Below, piece after piece: positions 16,683-24,957 of a stretch of 58,032 bases of DNA; the stretch's first letter is position 1, and the number at the start of each line of letters is the position of its first letter. Both the position numbers and the translations under genes were made by a program. The notes under the pieces are model-generated. The model was given only the letters and a program-made list of their open reading frames with translations, was not told where the DNA came from and made no database searches. Source of the stretch: an uncultured Anaeroplasmataceae bacterium (GTDB lineage Bacteria; Bacillota_I; Bacilli_A; Acholeplasmatales; Anaeroplasmataceae); contig CALVBA010000007.1 in the NCBI GenBank assembly GCA_944325695.1, positions 1 through 58,032 on the forward strand, read 5' to 3'.

Positions 16683-17901
16683 ATTATTTCATAATTATTA
16701 TAGGTCAATATTAATAAGTAAAACGAGATTTAAATTAACTATTTTAGGAATGACGATTAGTTTTTTTCTTTTTTTTATATGTGTATTGTTTTATGATACA
16801 TACGTAAATCAACTAAATACAAGTTATGAAAATTTTAAAAATGATTTGATTATTATTGGTGGTAATCACGAGTTTACCTTAGATGAACAAATATACTTTA
16901 ATAATAATTTCAATAAATCACAATTAACATATTATACGGGATCTTATCAAACTGTTATGATTCATAATAATCAACAAATTGGTCTAGAGATTCAAGGATG
17001 TACCCCTAATTTTTATAATAATTATCTTATTAGCACCAATTATGGAAAATGGCTTGATGGCAATCCAATTGTTGAAAAAAGAGAAATGTTATTAGGTGGT
17101 TCTTGGAATTATGAAGATAATGAAAATCAAGCTCGTGTTGTAGTGATTAATGAGCTTGCTGCAAGACTTTTTTTCTTTGATGAAAATCCTTTAAATAAGT
17201 ATATCGAAATTAAGAATTATCTTTATAAAGTAGTAGGGGTAGTCGCTAATTCTAGTGATCTTAATGAGTACTTGAAAAAAGAATCATCTAAAAATGGTAT
17301 CCCATCGGTAGAAATTTTTATGCCGGTAAAGACATTTAATAAACGTATTTTTAATTGTGGATATACCTCAGTATTAATTAATGGCAATCAATATTCTAAA
17401 GAAGATGTGGATGAATTTGTTTTTGCTATGGAACAACTTAATTTTAAAGTTTATTCTAGAACTAAAGTAGATAAAGCAATTTCTCAAGCAATACAAAACG
17501 TATTACCAATGATGATTTCAATTATGTCATTTTTAGGAGTAATTAGTATTATGTTTTTGCTAAATACAATGTTTTTTAATACTAAAGAAAAAATTCCCGA
17601 ATTTGGAATTAGAATGGCTCTTGGTGCTAGAAAAATTGATATTATTAAACAAATTATATTTGAAGGAGTTTTATACTCATTAATCTCAATAAGTGTTTCA
17701 TTATATGTATTTTTTGTTTTCATATTAACTTGTCAAATTATTATATTAAAAAAAGTAACTGTATTTACTAAGGTGTATGTCGATTTTTATCATTTTGGGA
17801 TAGTTATTATTCTTTTATTTGTTATTGAATTTTTATTTTCGCTAATTCCAGCATTTAAAATCATAAAAATGAAAGTTATTGATGCAATAAAATTTGAATA
17901 A
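16669..17901 (+). CDS. MacB-like ABC transporter permease (FtsX domain)
   Basis: From ATG 16669 (MKKIELFHNYYR) the protein has 410 residues. It has a first membrane segment near 25-45 (LGMTISFFLFFICVLFY) and a large extracytoplasmic MacB_PCD domain of about 230 residues. The last 130 residues form the FtsX domain with three membrane segments and the conserved motif FGIRMALGARKIDII. The topology is that of MacB/LolC four-helix permeases. An upstream in-frame ATG at 16609 lies deep inside the ATPase gene; the chosen start overlaps it by 14 bases. It forms a complex with the preceding ATPase and adaptor. Confidence 0.9.
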   Translation: MKKIELFHNYYRSILISKTRFKLTILGMTISFFLFFICVLFYDTYVNQLNTSYENFKNDLIIIGGNHEFTLDEQIYFNNNFNKSQLTYYTGSYQTVMIHNNQQIGLEIQGCTPNFYNNYLISTNYGKWLDGNPIVEKREMLLGGSWNYEDNENQARVVVINELAARLFFFDENPLNKYIEIKNYLYKVVGVVANSSDLNEYLKKESSKNGIPSVEIFMPVKTFNKRIFNCGYTSVLINGNQYSKEDVDEFVFAMEQLNFKVYSRTKVDKAISQAIQNVLPMMISIMSFLGVISIMFLLNTMFFNTKEKIPEFGIRMALGARKIDIIKQIIFEGVLYSLISISVSLYVFFVFILTCQIIILKKVTVFTKVYVDFYHFGIVIILLFVIEFLFSLIPAFKIIKMKVIDAIKFE

Positions 17902-17970
17902 AATTTTGTTTTTTAAATGGATATAAATTAAAATTTATTTAAAAACAAATATCATTAAAAAATATAGAAT

Positions 17971-18000
17971 AAAGGCACTATTAAAGTGCCTTTTTATTTT
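17971..18000 (+). terminator. Terminator of the exporter cassette
   Basis: The arms aaaggcact/agtgccttt (17971-17993) with a short loop are followed by ttatttt. It closes the 13.6-17.9 kb unit. Confidence 0.85.
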
Positions 18001-18279
18001 TAAATCAATTAATTTAAAATCTTTTTTAGAAATTAATAAATAGCTTTTTTATAAAAAATATAGTAGAATTAAAAATAAGATAAAAGTGTCTTAAAACAAG
18101 TTATTGTTCAAATTAAATTTTATTTAATTAATTAAAAATTGGTTAATTTATGAAAATAGTACCACCAAATAATAATTCTATAGATTTTATTTATTTTTTG
18201 CTTCATAAGAAGATAATAAAAGATTTTAGATACTAACTTTATAATGATACATCATATTAAGATATCGTATTTAAAAAGA

Positions 18280-18430
18280 TGAAGGCTAAATCGATAATTA
18301 TTCTCATGTTTCTTGTTCTTGATTTGGATATGATGATTAAAAACAATCAAATTTAAAATATATTTATGGTGTTGCTTTATATTGTGATGAAAAAGATGTA
18401 TTTGCTAAAAATTTTGAACAAAAAGCTTAA
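18280..18430 (+). pseudogene. Decayed coding fragment
   Basis: In one frame ending with TAA at 18428-18430, the DNA reads as protein-like sequence (YSHVSCS, FGYDD, YIYGVALYCDEKDVFAKNF) interrupted by stops: TAA (18287), TGA near 18323 and TAA at 18338. The last 30 codons have normal codon use. It looks like the 3' end of a dead gene of unknown family between the exporter cassette and the GGCT-like gene. The remaining DNA from 17902 to 18452, apart from the terminator at 17971, shows nothing else. Confidence 0.35.
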
Positions 18431-18452
18431 ATTGATATAAGGAGAAAAAATT

Positions 18453-18872
18453 ATGCTATATTACTTAGCTTATGGCTCTAATCTAAATAAAAGTTTAATG
18501 CAAAAAAGATGTAAAACCGCTCAAATAAAGGGAAGTTATGTATTAGATGGTTATAAACTTGTCTTTAAATACTATTTGACGATTGAAAAAGATCCACAAA
18601 GTAAAGTTTATTTAGGAGTGTGGAAAATTGAACAATCGGATTTAAAAGCATTAGATGATTACGAAGATTACCCACGATTATATCGAAAAGAGTATCTTAA
18701 TATCGAATTAGATGGAACAAAAGAACAGGGATTAATCTATATTATGAATGATATTAGACAATATGAAAAACCATCTAAAACATATTTTAATAAATGCTTA
18801 AAAGGATTTAAAGATTTTAATTTTAATGAAGAAATACTTTATAAAGCATATTATGCTGTAGAAGAGGAGTAG
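18453..18872 (+). CDS. Gamma-glutamylcyclotransferase-like (GGCT/AIG2) protein
   Basis: This 139-residue protein has the N-terminal substrate-binding loop YGSNL (residues 7-11) and a LDDYEDYPRLY segment carrying the expected catalytic Glu. Both are hallmarks of the GGCT/AIG2 fold. Members cyclise gamma-glutamyl groups to 5-oxoproline or act on related amides; the substrate here is unknown. AAGGAGA precedes the ATG. It is followed five bases later by the HExxH protein, and the two share a terminator. Confidence 0.88.
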   Translation: MLYYLAYGSNLNKSLMQKRCKTAQIKGSYVLDGYKLVFKYYLTIEKDPQSKVYLGVWKIEQSDLKALDDYEDYPRLYRKEYLNIELDGTKEQGLIYIMNDIRQYEKPSKTYFNKCLKGFKDFNFNEEILYKAYYAVEEE

Positions 18873-18877
18873 TAGTT

Positions 18878-19384
18878 GTGAATATTAAAGAAAAGCAAAA
18901 TCTTGTAATAAATTTTGTTCAAAAAACTTGCGATATTTTAGGAATAGAAAAAAAGTTAAATGTTGTTTTTCAAGATGGAATGTTTTTTAAATCTAACGAT
19001 GTAAATGCATTAATTGATGCTAAAACTTGGGAAATTTTATTTAATTTAAATTGGATGGAAGAAGCAGGTTCTTTAGATGTTGTTTTAGCATGTTTTCACG
19101 AAGTTCGACATGCTTATCAAATGTTAAATGTTATGGGGATTTTAAAAACAGAAAGCGATGATAGAATTGCTACTTGGAAACATGATTTTGATAATTATTT
19201 TATTCCGGATTCAAAAGAAAGTATCGAAAATGATATTTTCTTGCATTTCGATGTTGAAATTGATGCGATTAGTTTCGCTTGTTATATGATGGATAAAATG
19301 TTTAATGTTGAAGCATATATTCCTGAGATTACAAGAAATTTAATTGAGGAAAGAATGAAAGAAATAAAAGACAAATGGCAATAA
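18878..19384 (+). CDS. Putative zinc-binding HExxH protein
   Basis: This 168-residue soluble protein has a metallopeptidase-like zinc motif, CFHEVRHAYQ (His74, Glu75, His78). Further on, HFDVEIDAISFA carries an E-x-D-A-x-x-F pattern that usually supplies the third ligand. No signal peptide is present. The start is GTG 18878, with GAGGAG in the end of the preceding gene as ribosome site. A substrate cannot be proposed. It forms an operon with the GGCT-like gene. Confidence 0.75.
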   Translation: MNIKEKQNLVINFVQKTCDILGIEKKLNVVFQDGMFFKSNDVNALIDAKTWEILFNLNWMEEAGSLDVVLACFHEVRHAYQMLNVMGILKTESDDRIATWKHDFDNYFIPDSKESIENDIFLHFDVEIDAISFACYMMDKMFNVEAYIPEITRNLIEERMKEIKDKWQ

Positions 19385-19410
19385 AAAAGACGAAAATTCG
19401 TCTTTTTTTA
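19385..19410. terminator. Bidirectional terminator between convergent genes
   Basis: aaaaagacgaa/ttcgtcttttt with a two-base loop has an A-run on one side and a T-run on the other. It can therefore stop the HExxH gene (plus) and the C39-like gene (minus). Confidence 0.9.
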
Positions 19411-20355
19411 ATAATGCATTATCTTATAAAAAACTGGATAACTATTTATAAACTGATCAAGTGTAGTTCTTGAGCTTGAACCTGGATCATTAATTGTAAA
19501 GTTTTTTGCACTTAAAGTATTAGTGTTTGCTTTATATCCAGTAACAACCACCCAATGTTGACCATTATTAGCTGTTTTCATACCAAGTAAGGCTGGCTTA
19601 CCACTATTAATTAATTGATATAACTTTTCTAAATAGTTTGATTTATCATAATATCCTTGATAATTGCTTGGCCAGTATAATAAACCAGAATTAGTATAAT
19701 TCGAATTTAAATACATTTGATAAGGGGTAATAGTTTGATTTTTTCTATATGATTCCATCATGGCCATTGCGGTTGTCGTACAACCGATTTGCTTAAAAGT
19801 TTGTCCAGAATTACCAATATAAATATTTGCCCATCGACTATCATATTGTTTATAACTTGGAACATTCAATGTTTTGGCTAAATATTTAGTAGTGCTAATA
19901 TAATCGCTACTTACATAGCCAATATATGAACCATTATACAAAATCTTATAAAAGTTATTGCTTGAACCTAAAATTAAAACTTCAGTATCATCATAAATTT
20001 TATCAGATACTGCATAACTAGTTGATGGACCTTTTCTAACATTTAGGTTTGAGTTATTTGTGTCAACAACACCTTTTGTGGCATCTACTAAGTCGATATA
20101 AGCACTACTTGAATACCCAAATTGATTTTTTCCATATTCAATGTAATACCAACCATTTGTTTTAGAATGAATCGTGATCATGGTGTTATCTTTAATTTTT
20201 GTAACGATACTACTACTTGTCGATGGTTTACTTCGGACATTCAAATTACTCCCATTAGTGTCAGTAATTCCAGCCATAATATTCTCTTCGGCACTTGCAA
20301 TATTCGCCAATGATAAGAATGATAAACTCAATACTCCGACGATTATTTTCTTCAA
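19408..20355 (-). CDS. Secreted SH3-SH3-C39-like peptidase
   Basis: The protein has 315 residues from the TTG start. It has a signal peptide ending in ANIASAEEN, then two bacterial SH3 domains (about 28-90 and 95-150) sharing the motif SNLNVRxxPSTS. The C-terminal papain-like C39 domain has Cys in QIGCTTTAMAMM, His in GQHWVVVTGY and Asp in NDPGSS. SH3 domains bind peptidoglycan, so it likely acts at the cell wall as a peptidase or peptide-bond hydrolase. An ATG at 20364 is in frame, but it directly touches the Shine-Dalgarno (AAAGGAG); TTG at 20355 has the normal nine-base spacing. Its 5' leader has the palindrome GTAAGAAATCTTAC (20383-20396). Confidence 0.87.
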   Translation of the reverse strand: MKKIIVGVLSLSFLSLANIASAEENIMAGITDTNGSNLNVRSKPSTSSSIVTKIKDNTMITIHSKTNGWYYIEYGKNQFGYSSSAYIDLVDATKGVVDTNNSNLNVRKGPSTSYAVSDKIYDDTEVLILGSSNNFYKILYNGSYIGYVSSDYISTTKYLAKTLNVPSYKQYDSRWANIYIGNSGQTFKQIGCTTTAMAMMESYRKNQTITPYQMYLNSNYTNSGLLYWPSNYQGYYDKSNYLEKLYQLINSGKPALLGMKTANNGQHWVVVTGYKANTNTLSAKNFTINDPGSSSRTTLDQFINSYPVFYKIMHY

Positions 20356-20527
20356 TATGATCATCTCCTTTGCCTTTTATTTGTAAGAAATCTTACGCTT
20401 AAATTGTAGCATGCTATTTAAATCATTCATTTTTCCATATTTTTACTTTTTTAAAAAAATTAAAAAAAATGCTAAAAAAAGCCAAATTTTTCAATTATTT
20501 GGCAAAAAAATTTTTTATGTATATTTG

Positions 20528-20556
20528 TTGACATTTAACAAATTATTTGATAAACT
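20528..20556 (+). promoter_or_regulatory. Promoter of the siderophore uptake operon
   Basis: TTGACA (20528-20533), a 17-base spacer and TAAACT (20551-20556) place the transcription start near 20563, just before two palindromes. Confidence 0.8.
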
Positions 20557-20564
20557 ATGGACAC

Positions 20565-20582
20565 GGTTAGGTGCTACTAACC
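20565..20582 (+). promoter_or_regulatory. Operator-like palindrome 1 (GTTAG-N6-CTAAC)
   Basis: GGTTAG-gtgcta-CTAACC has 6-base arms. It begins within a few bases of the predicted transcription start of the iron-siderophore operon. TTAG/CTAA half-sites are typical of DtxR/IdeR/MntR metal repressors, so an iron-responsive operator is the best guess. Confidence 0.65.
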
Positions 20583-20600
20583 TTTTATTTTGAACACATT

Positions 20601-20616
20601 GTTAGTTATAACTAAC
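20601..20616 (+). promoter_or_regulatory. Operator-like palindrome 2 (perfect 16-mer)
   Basis: GTTAGTTATAACTAAC is a perfect palindrome that shares GTTAG-N6-CTAAC with the element 35 bases upstream. It lies between that element and the first gene's ribosome site. Confidence 0.7.
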
Positions 20617-20632
20617 TTAGAAAGTAGGTTTA

Positions 20633-21583
20633 ATGTTGAAAAAAATTGCATTTATCATTATTTTTATAGCGATCTGTTTGTTTTCTCTTTTTGTTGGCGT
20701 ATATGATTTGCGTTTAACGGATTTAATTAACGGAAATAAAGATAGCATCGATATTTTATTTTATACAAGAATTCCACGTATGCTTAGCGTTTTAATTAGT
20801 GGTGCTAGTTTAGCGGTATGTGGACACATCATGCAAACAATGACATCTAATAAATTTGTCTCACCACAAACAGCTGGGACAAATGATTTCTGTAAATTAG
20901 GAGTTGTAATAGCAGTTATTTTCTTTCATAACAATGATAAAATGACGAAAATTATTGTAGCGTTTATTATTGCGTTATTAGGAAATATTTTATTTATGAC
21001 AATAATTCAAAAAATTAGACAAAAAGATTCGGTTTTAGTTCCACTTGTGGGAATGATGTTAGGAAGTGTTGTTGCGGCATTTACTGCATTTGCGACATAT
21101 CAATTGGATATCACCCAAAACGTATCATCATGGATGCAAGGAGATTTTTCCCTAGTAATTAAAGGAAGTTATGAATTAATTTTCTTAGGAATTCCGTTTT
21201 TTGTTTTATGTTATTTATATGCTTCTAAGTTTACGATTATTGGAATGGGAGAAAGCTTTGCAACTAATTTAGGTATTAATCATAAAAAAATAACCCTTAT
21301 CGGATTAGCAATTGTATCAATTATTGTAACGGTTATTGTCGTTAATGTTGGAAGTATCGCCTTTGTCGGGTTAATCATCCCTAATATTATTTCTAAGTTT
21401 AAAGGAGATAATTTAAAAATGAGTATTTCTACTACTGCTTTTTTAGGAGGACTATTTTTATTAGTTTGTGATGTTGTAAGCAGAGTAATTAACTTTCCAT
21501 ATGAAATACCTATCAATATGATTGTTAGTGTTATCGGTGGAGTTGTTTTTTTAGGTATTTTATTTAAAAGGAGTGCAGCATAG
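20633..21583 (+). CDS. yclN: Iron-siderophore ABC permease, YclN type
   Basis: This 316-residue FecCD/BtuC-family permease has about eight to nine membrane helices. Family landmarks are LFYTRIPRMLSVLISGASLAVCG (RxPR turn and coupling region), MTSNKFVSPQTAGTNDF, and GSIAFVGLIIPNI near the end. The N-terminal RIPRML and the short length place it in the YclN subfamily, which in Bacillus imports petrobactin. It is the first gene of a four-gene operon (yclN-O-P-Q order conserved). GAAAGTAGG precedes the ATG, and the start lies just downstream of the paired operators. Confidence 0.93.
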   Translation: MLKKIAFIIIFIAICLFSLFVGVYDLRLTDLINGNKDSIDILFYTRIPRMLSVLISGASLAVCGHIMQTMTSNKFVSPQTAGTNDFCKLGVVIAVIFFHNNDKMTKIIVAFIIALLGNILFMTIIQKIRQKDSVLVPLVGMMLGSVVAAFTAFATYQLDITQNVSSWMQGDFSLVIKGSYELIFLGIPFFVLCYLYASKFTIIGMGESFATNLGINHKKITLIGLAIVSIIVTVIVVNVGSIAFVGLIIPNIISKFKGDNLKMSISTTAFLGGLFLLVCDVVSRVINFPYEIPINMIVSVIGGVVFLGILFKRSAA

Positions 21584-22548
21584 TGGAGATTATAAAAAAA
21601 AATAAATTCTTTTTAATCTTATCGTTAGTTGGATTGGCATTAGTTTTAATATATCTTTTTATTGGATTAACATCTAAAAATATGTATTATTTTTTACCAA
21701 AACGATTAAATAAGATTGCTGCCGTAATGGTTGTAAGTTTTGCTATTGGTTATTCAACTAAAATATTTCAAACGATTACAAATAACCGTTTAATTACTCC
21801 AAGTATAATGGGACTAGATAGTATTTATATTTTTATTCAAACGATAATTATTTTCTTTACTGGAACTGCAACAATGATTACCGGATTAAAAAATTTATCA
21901 ATCTCGATAATTTTAATGGTTTTATTTTCAACTAGTTTATTTATGATTTTCTTTAAAGGTAATAAGAAAAATATTTATTTAATCGTCTTAGCGGGGACAG
22001 TTATTTCTTCATTATTTTCATCTTTCACATCTTATATGCAAATTATCATGGACCCCAACGAATTTGCTAGTTTAGAAGGTAAGATGTTTGCTAGTTTTTC
22101 TAATATCAATGAAGAAGTATTAATCTTCTGTATTGCGGTTAGTGCAGTTATTTCATTGATATCGATGAAAGATTTTTCTAAGTATGATGTTTTATCATTA
22201 GGAAGCGATTATGCGATTAATTTAGGAATTAATTATAAATATTTAGTTATTAAATCGATTATTATTGTAGCAATTTTAGTAGCTACATCAACAGTATTAG
22301 TTGGACCAATTGCTTTTTTAGGAATTATTTCAGTGAGTTTAGCCCGCATTTTTAGTCCTTCATATAAGCATGGTCGAAATACTTTGATGTGTTTTTTAGT
22401 CAATGCTAATTTATTGATGATTGCGTTAGTATTTGTTGAAAAAATATTTAAGTTTAGTGTAAATATCTCAGTAATAATTAATTTTGTTGGAGGTATTTTA
22501 TTTATCGTATTACTATTTAAGGAGAAAAAAGATGTTAAAAGCAGTTGA
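21583..22548 (+). CDS. yclO: Iron-siderophore ABC permease, YclO type
   Basis: This 321-residue second FecCD permease has eight to nine membrane segments. It shows YFLPKRLNKIAAVMVVSFAIGYST (the RxxR-type motif at the start of helix 2), NRLITPSIMGLDS, and GPIAFLGIISVSLARI. The match to YclO is by order and by the MGLDS motif. The start is GTG 21583, which shares its G with the yclN stop (taGTG); the GGAG in the end of yclN (aaaaggagtgc) acts as ribosome site. It forms a heterodimeric channel with the previous protein. Confidence 0.92.
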   Translation: MEIIKKNKFFLILSLVGLALVLIYLFIGLTSKNMYYFLPKRLNKIAAVMVVSFAIGYSTKIFQTITNNRLITPSIMGLDSIYIFIQTIIIFFTGTATMITGLKNLSISIILMVLFSTSLFMIFFKGNKKNIYLIVLAGTVISSLFSSFTSYMQIIMDPNEFASLEGKMFASFSNINEEVLIFCIAVSAVISLISMKDFSKYDVLSLGSDYAINLGINYKYLVIKSIIIVAILVATSTVLVGPIAFLGIISVSLARIFSPSYKHGRNTLMCFLVNANLLMIALVFVEKIFKFSVNISVIINFVGGILFIVLLFKEKKDVKSS

Positions 22549-23290
22549 TATATCAAAAGATTACCGTGGAAAAAAAGTTTTAAAAAATTTAGATCATGAA
22601 ATTATTAATAATAAATTAATTGCTTATATCGGAAGTAATGGTGCAGGAAAGTCGACATTATTATCAATCTTAACGCGAACATTAGAAAAATCAAGTGGAG
22701 ATGTATTTTTACATGATTTATCAATTCATAAATGGAATAGTAAAGAATTGTCTAAAAAAATTTCAATTTTGCGACAATCAAACGAATTAAACATTCGTCT
22801 TACTGTTTATGATTTAGTATCATTTGGAAGATATCCATATTCGAAAACGAATTTAACAGATGTCGACCGTGCTTTTGTAGATGATGCGATTAATTATTTA
22901 GGTTTATCGGATATTAAAGATAAGTTTTTAGATGAATTGTCAGGTGGACAACGTCAAATGGCTTATATTGCGATGGTATTAGCACAAGATACTAATTATA
23001 TCTTTTTAGACGAGCCTCTTAATAATTTAGATATGCGTCATTCCCAAAAAATCATGAAAACATTAAAAAAGTTGGTCGAAGAAAAGCACAAAACGGTTAT
23101 TATTGTTATTCATGATATTAATTTTGCTGTAACGTATGCTGATTATTTTGTTGCAATGAAAAATGGACAAATTATTAAGGAAGGAAGTATTGATGAAGTT
23201 ATAACAAATGAAATCTTACAACAAATATTTGATGTTAATATTGAAGTAGTAACAATTAATGATAAAAAAGTATGTTTATATTATGAATAA
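22532..23290 (+). CDS. yclP: Iron-siderophore ABC ATPase, YclP type
   Basis: This 252-residue ATPase has Walker A GSNGAGKST (34-42), the Q-loop ILRQSNEL, signature LSGGQRQM (near 135), Walker B YIFLDEPLNNLD and the switch His in VIHDINFA. Start 22532 is chosen because AAGGAG (22519-22524) precedes it and the domain begins there; it overlaps the yclO stop by 17 bases. An in-frame start at 22484 would lie inside yclO without benefit. The protein energises YclNO. Confidence 0.94.
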   Translation: MLKAVDISKDYRGKKVLKNLDHEIINNKLIAYIGSNGAGKSTLLSILTRTLEKSSGDVFLHDLSIHKWNSKELSKKISILRQSNELNIRLTVYDLVSFGRYPYSKTNLTDVDRAFVDDAINYLGLSDIKDKFLDELSGGQRQMAYIAMVLAQDTNYIFLDEPLNNLDMRHSQKIMKTLKKLVEEKHKTVIIVIHDINFAVTYADYFVAMKNGQIIKEGSIDEVITNEILQQIFDVNIEVVTINDKKVCLYYE

Positions 23291-23305
23291 AAGGAGAATT
23301 AATAA

Positions 23306-24220
23306 ATGAAAAAAATTATTTTAGGAACAATTTTAGGTTTAACAAGTATTGGATTATTCGGATGTGAAAATCAAAATAAAACAGATGGTGATATTGTAAT
23401 TTCACATGTTAAAGGAGAAGCACATGTAACAAGCAATGTTGAAAAGGCTGTTGTTTTTGATATGGGAGTTTTAGATACAATTGATGAATTAAATGTTAAT
23501 GTTGAACTAGCATTACCAGTATCGTCAGTACCAGAATATTTAAGCGAGTATCAAAACGCATATAATGCTGGGGGAATAAAAGAACCAGATATGGAAGCAA
23601 TTGTTAATTTCGGAGCAGATGTTATTTTTATAAGTGGGCGTCAAGAAAGTTATTATGAAGAATTAAATAAGATTGCTCCAACAATTTATGTTGAATTAAA
23701 TGCATCAACATACATGGAAGATTTTTCTAAAAATACGCTAAATATTGGAAAAGTATTTAATAAAGAAGAAGAAGCTAAAAATTTTATTAATAAATATGAT
23801 AACAAAATTGCTGAAATCAAGACTTTAACTAATGCTTCAAATGAAAAAGGTTTAATCTTATTAACAAACGATAAAAGTATTTCAGCTTATGGTTCTGGAT
23901 CACGTTTTGGAATTATTCATGATGTTTTAGAAGTTAAACGAGCTGATGAAACAATTGAAGTTTCAACACATGGTCAAAAAGTTAACTACGAGTACATTTC
24001 ACAAGTTAATCCAGATATGTTATTTGTAGTTGATAGAACAAAAATTACAGGTACAGGTGATGATGCTTTAACTGTTTTAGATAATGATTTAGTTAAAAAA
24101 ACAAATGCGTATTTAAATAATAAAATTTTCTTACTTGATGCCGAAATGTGGTATTTATCAGCTGGTGGAGTTAAGTCTTTAGGTGTAATGTTAGATGAAA
24201 TCCACAGTGCATTTAAATAA
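23306..24220 (+). CDS. yclQ: Siderophore-binding lipoprotein, YclQ type
   Basis: This 304-residue class III substrate-binding protein has lipobox LFGC (Cys near residue 22) and the two-lobed fold linked by a long helix. The family motifs are ISHVKGEAHV at the mature start, KAVVFDMGVLDTIDEL, NFGADVIFISGRQ, and the C-terminal WYLSAGG. These match YclQ/FatB/CeuA binders of catecholate siderophores such as petrobactin. AAAAGGAGA precedes ATG. The last gene of the iron operon, it ends at a terminator. The exact ligand cannot be read from the sequence. Confidence 0.92.
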   Translation: MKKIILGTILGLTSIGLFGCENQNKTDGDIVISHVKGEAHVTSNVEKAVVFDMGVLDTIDELNVNVELALPVSSVPEYLSEYQNAYNAGGIKEPDMEAIVNFGADVIFISGRQESYYEELNKIAPTIYVELNASTYMEDFSKNTLNIGKVFNKEEEAKNFINKYDNKIAEIKTLTNASNEKGLILLTNDKSISAYGSGSRFGIIHDVLEVKRADETIEVSTHGQKVNYEYISQVNPDMLFVVDRTKITGTGDDALTVLDNDLVKKTNAYLNNKIFLLDAEMWYLSAGGVKSLGVMLDEIHSAFK

Positions 24221-24227
24221 TAATTAA

Positions 24228-24250
24228 GGCCCTATATGGGCTTTTTTATT
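24228..24250 (+). terminator. Terminator of the siderophore operon
   Basis: A short stem gccc/gggc with loop tatat (24229-24242) is followed by a run of six T. The stem is small but correctly placed. Confidence 0.6.
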
Positions 24251-24273
24251 TTATTTTTTCTAAAACATTTTAA

Positions 24274-24302
24274 TTGCATTATTATGTTTTATCTAGTATA
24301 AT
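24274..24302 (+). promoter_or_regulatory. Promoter of the NPCBM/M60 lipoprotein pair
   Basis: TTGCAT (24274-24279), a 17-base spacer and TATAAT (24297-24302) lie 46 bases before the TTG start at 24349. Confidence 0.8.
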
Positions 24303-24348
24303 CACGGATTGGAAGAATTGATAATAAATTAAGAAGAGGTGTTTATAT

Positions 24349-24942
24349 TTGAAGAAAGTATTTATGTTTTTATTATTGTTAGGATCAGTACTTTTGACAT
24401 CTGGATGTGCAAATAATTATTTTTCGTCTACTTCAGAGAATTTAGGTGAAAATAGTACTTCTAGCTCATCAGTAGATGAACCAACATATGTACAAGAGAC
24501 GATCTCATTAACAGAATTAGAAATATCTTATAGTTCGATTGAATACAGTTCATTGTACATTAATCAATATTCCGATGGGTCAAAGCTATCTTTAAGAAAA
24601 GATGGTAGTTATGAAGAATTTGATACAGGTTTTTTTGCCCATGCCAATTCTATTATTGTATTCGATAATTTAGAAGAATTTAATTGTGTTAAATTTAATG
24701 TTATTTATGGGTTAAATAAATCAGCAGTTTCTTCAAATGGGGCAAAATTTTTTGTCTATGTCGATGGGGTATTGAAAATGGAATCTGATGTAATTAATGA
24801 AAAAAGTGATTATGTCTCAGTTGAAATTCCTTTAGAAAGCAATGTTAAACGAATTGCTTTAGTTGTCGACAGTTTAGGTTCAAATGGTCATGATCATTCT
24901 GTTTGGGCTAATCCTATTTTAACGTATCAAAAATTAGTTTAG
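24349..24942 (+). CDS. NPCBM-domain carbohydrate-binding lipoprotein
   Basis: This 197-residue protein has lipobox LTSGC (Cys near residue 22), a Ser/Thr-rich linker (SSTSENLGENSTSSSS) and an NPCBM-type carbohydrate-binding domain. Supporting motifs are GFFAHANSIIVFDNL, FNVIYGLN, AKFFVYVDGVLK, ALVVDSLG and the closing DHSVWANPIL. The family (novel putative carbohydrate-binding module) binds galactose or GlcNAc-containing glycans. Start is TTG 24349 with AAGAGGTG upstream. It precedes the M60 peptidase by 15 bases; a free-standing NPCBM lipoprotein may dock glycoprotein substrates for the peptidase. Confidence 0.88.
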   Translation: MKKVFMFLLLLGSVLLTSGCANNYFSSTSENLGENSTSSSSVDEPTYVQETISLTELEISYSSIEYSSLYINQYSDGSKLSLRKDGSYEEFDTGFFAHANSIIVFDNLEEFNCVKFNVIYGLNKSAVSSNGAKFFVYVDGVLKMESDVINEKSDYVSVEIPLESNVKRIALVVDSLGSNGHDHSVWANPILTYQKLV

Positions 24943-24957
24943 AAAGGAAGCGATGAT

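Noticed and set aside
20565-20590. First GTTAG palindrome as a rho-independent terminator
   Set aside because: It lies just after the promoter and before the operon, the T tract is broken (ttttatttt), and the motif recurs 35 bases later as a perfect palindrome, which fits an operator better. Early attenuation cannot be fully excluded.
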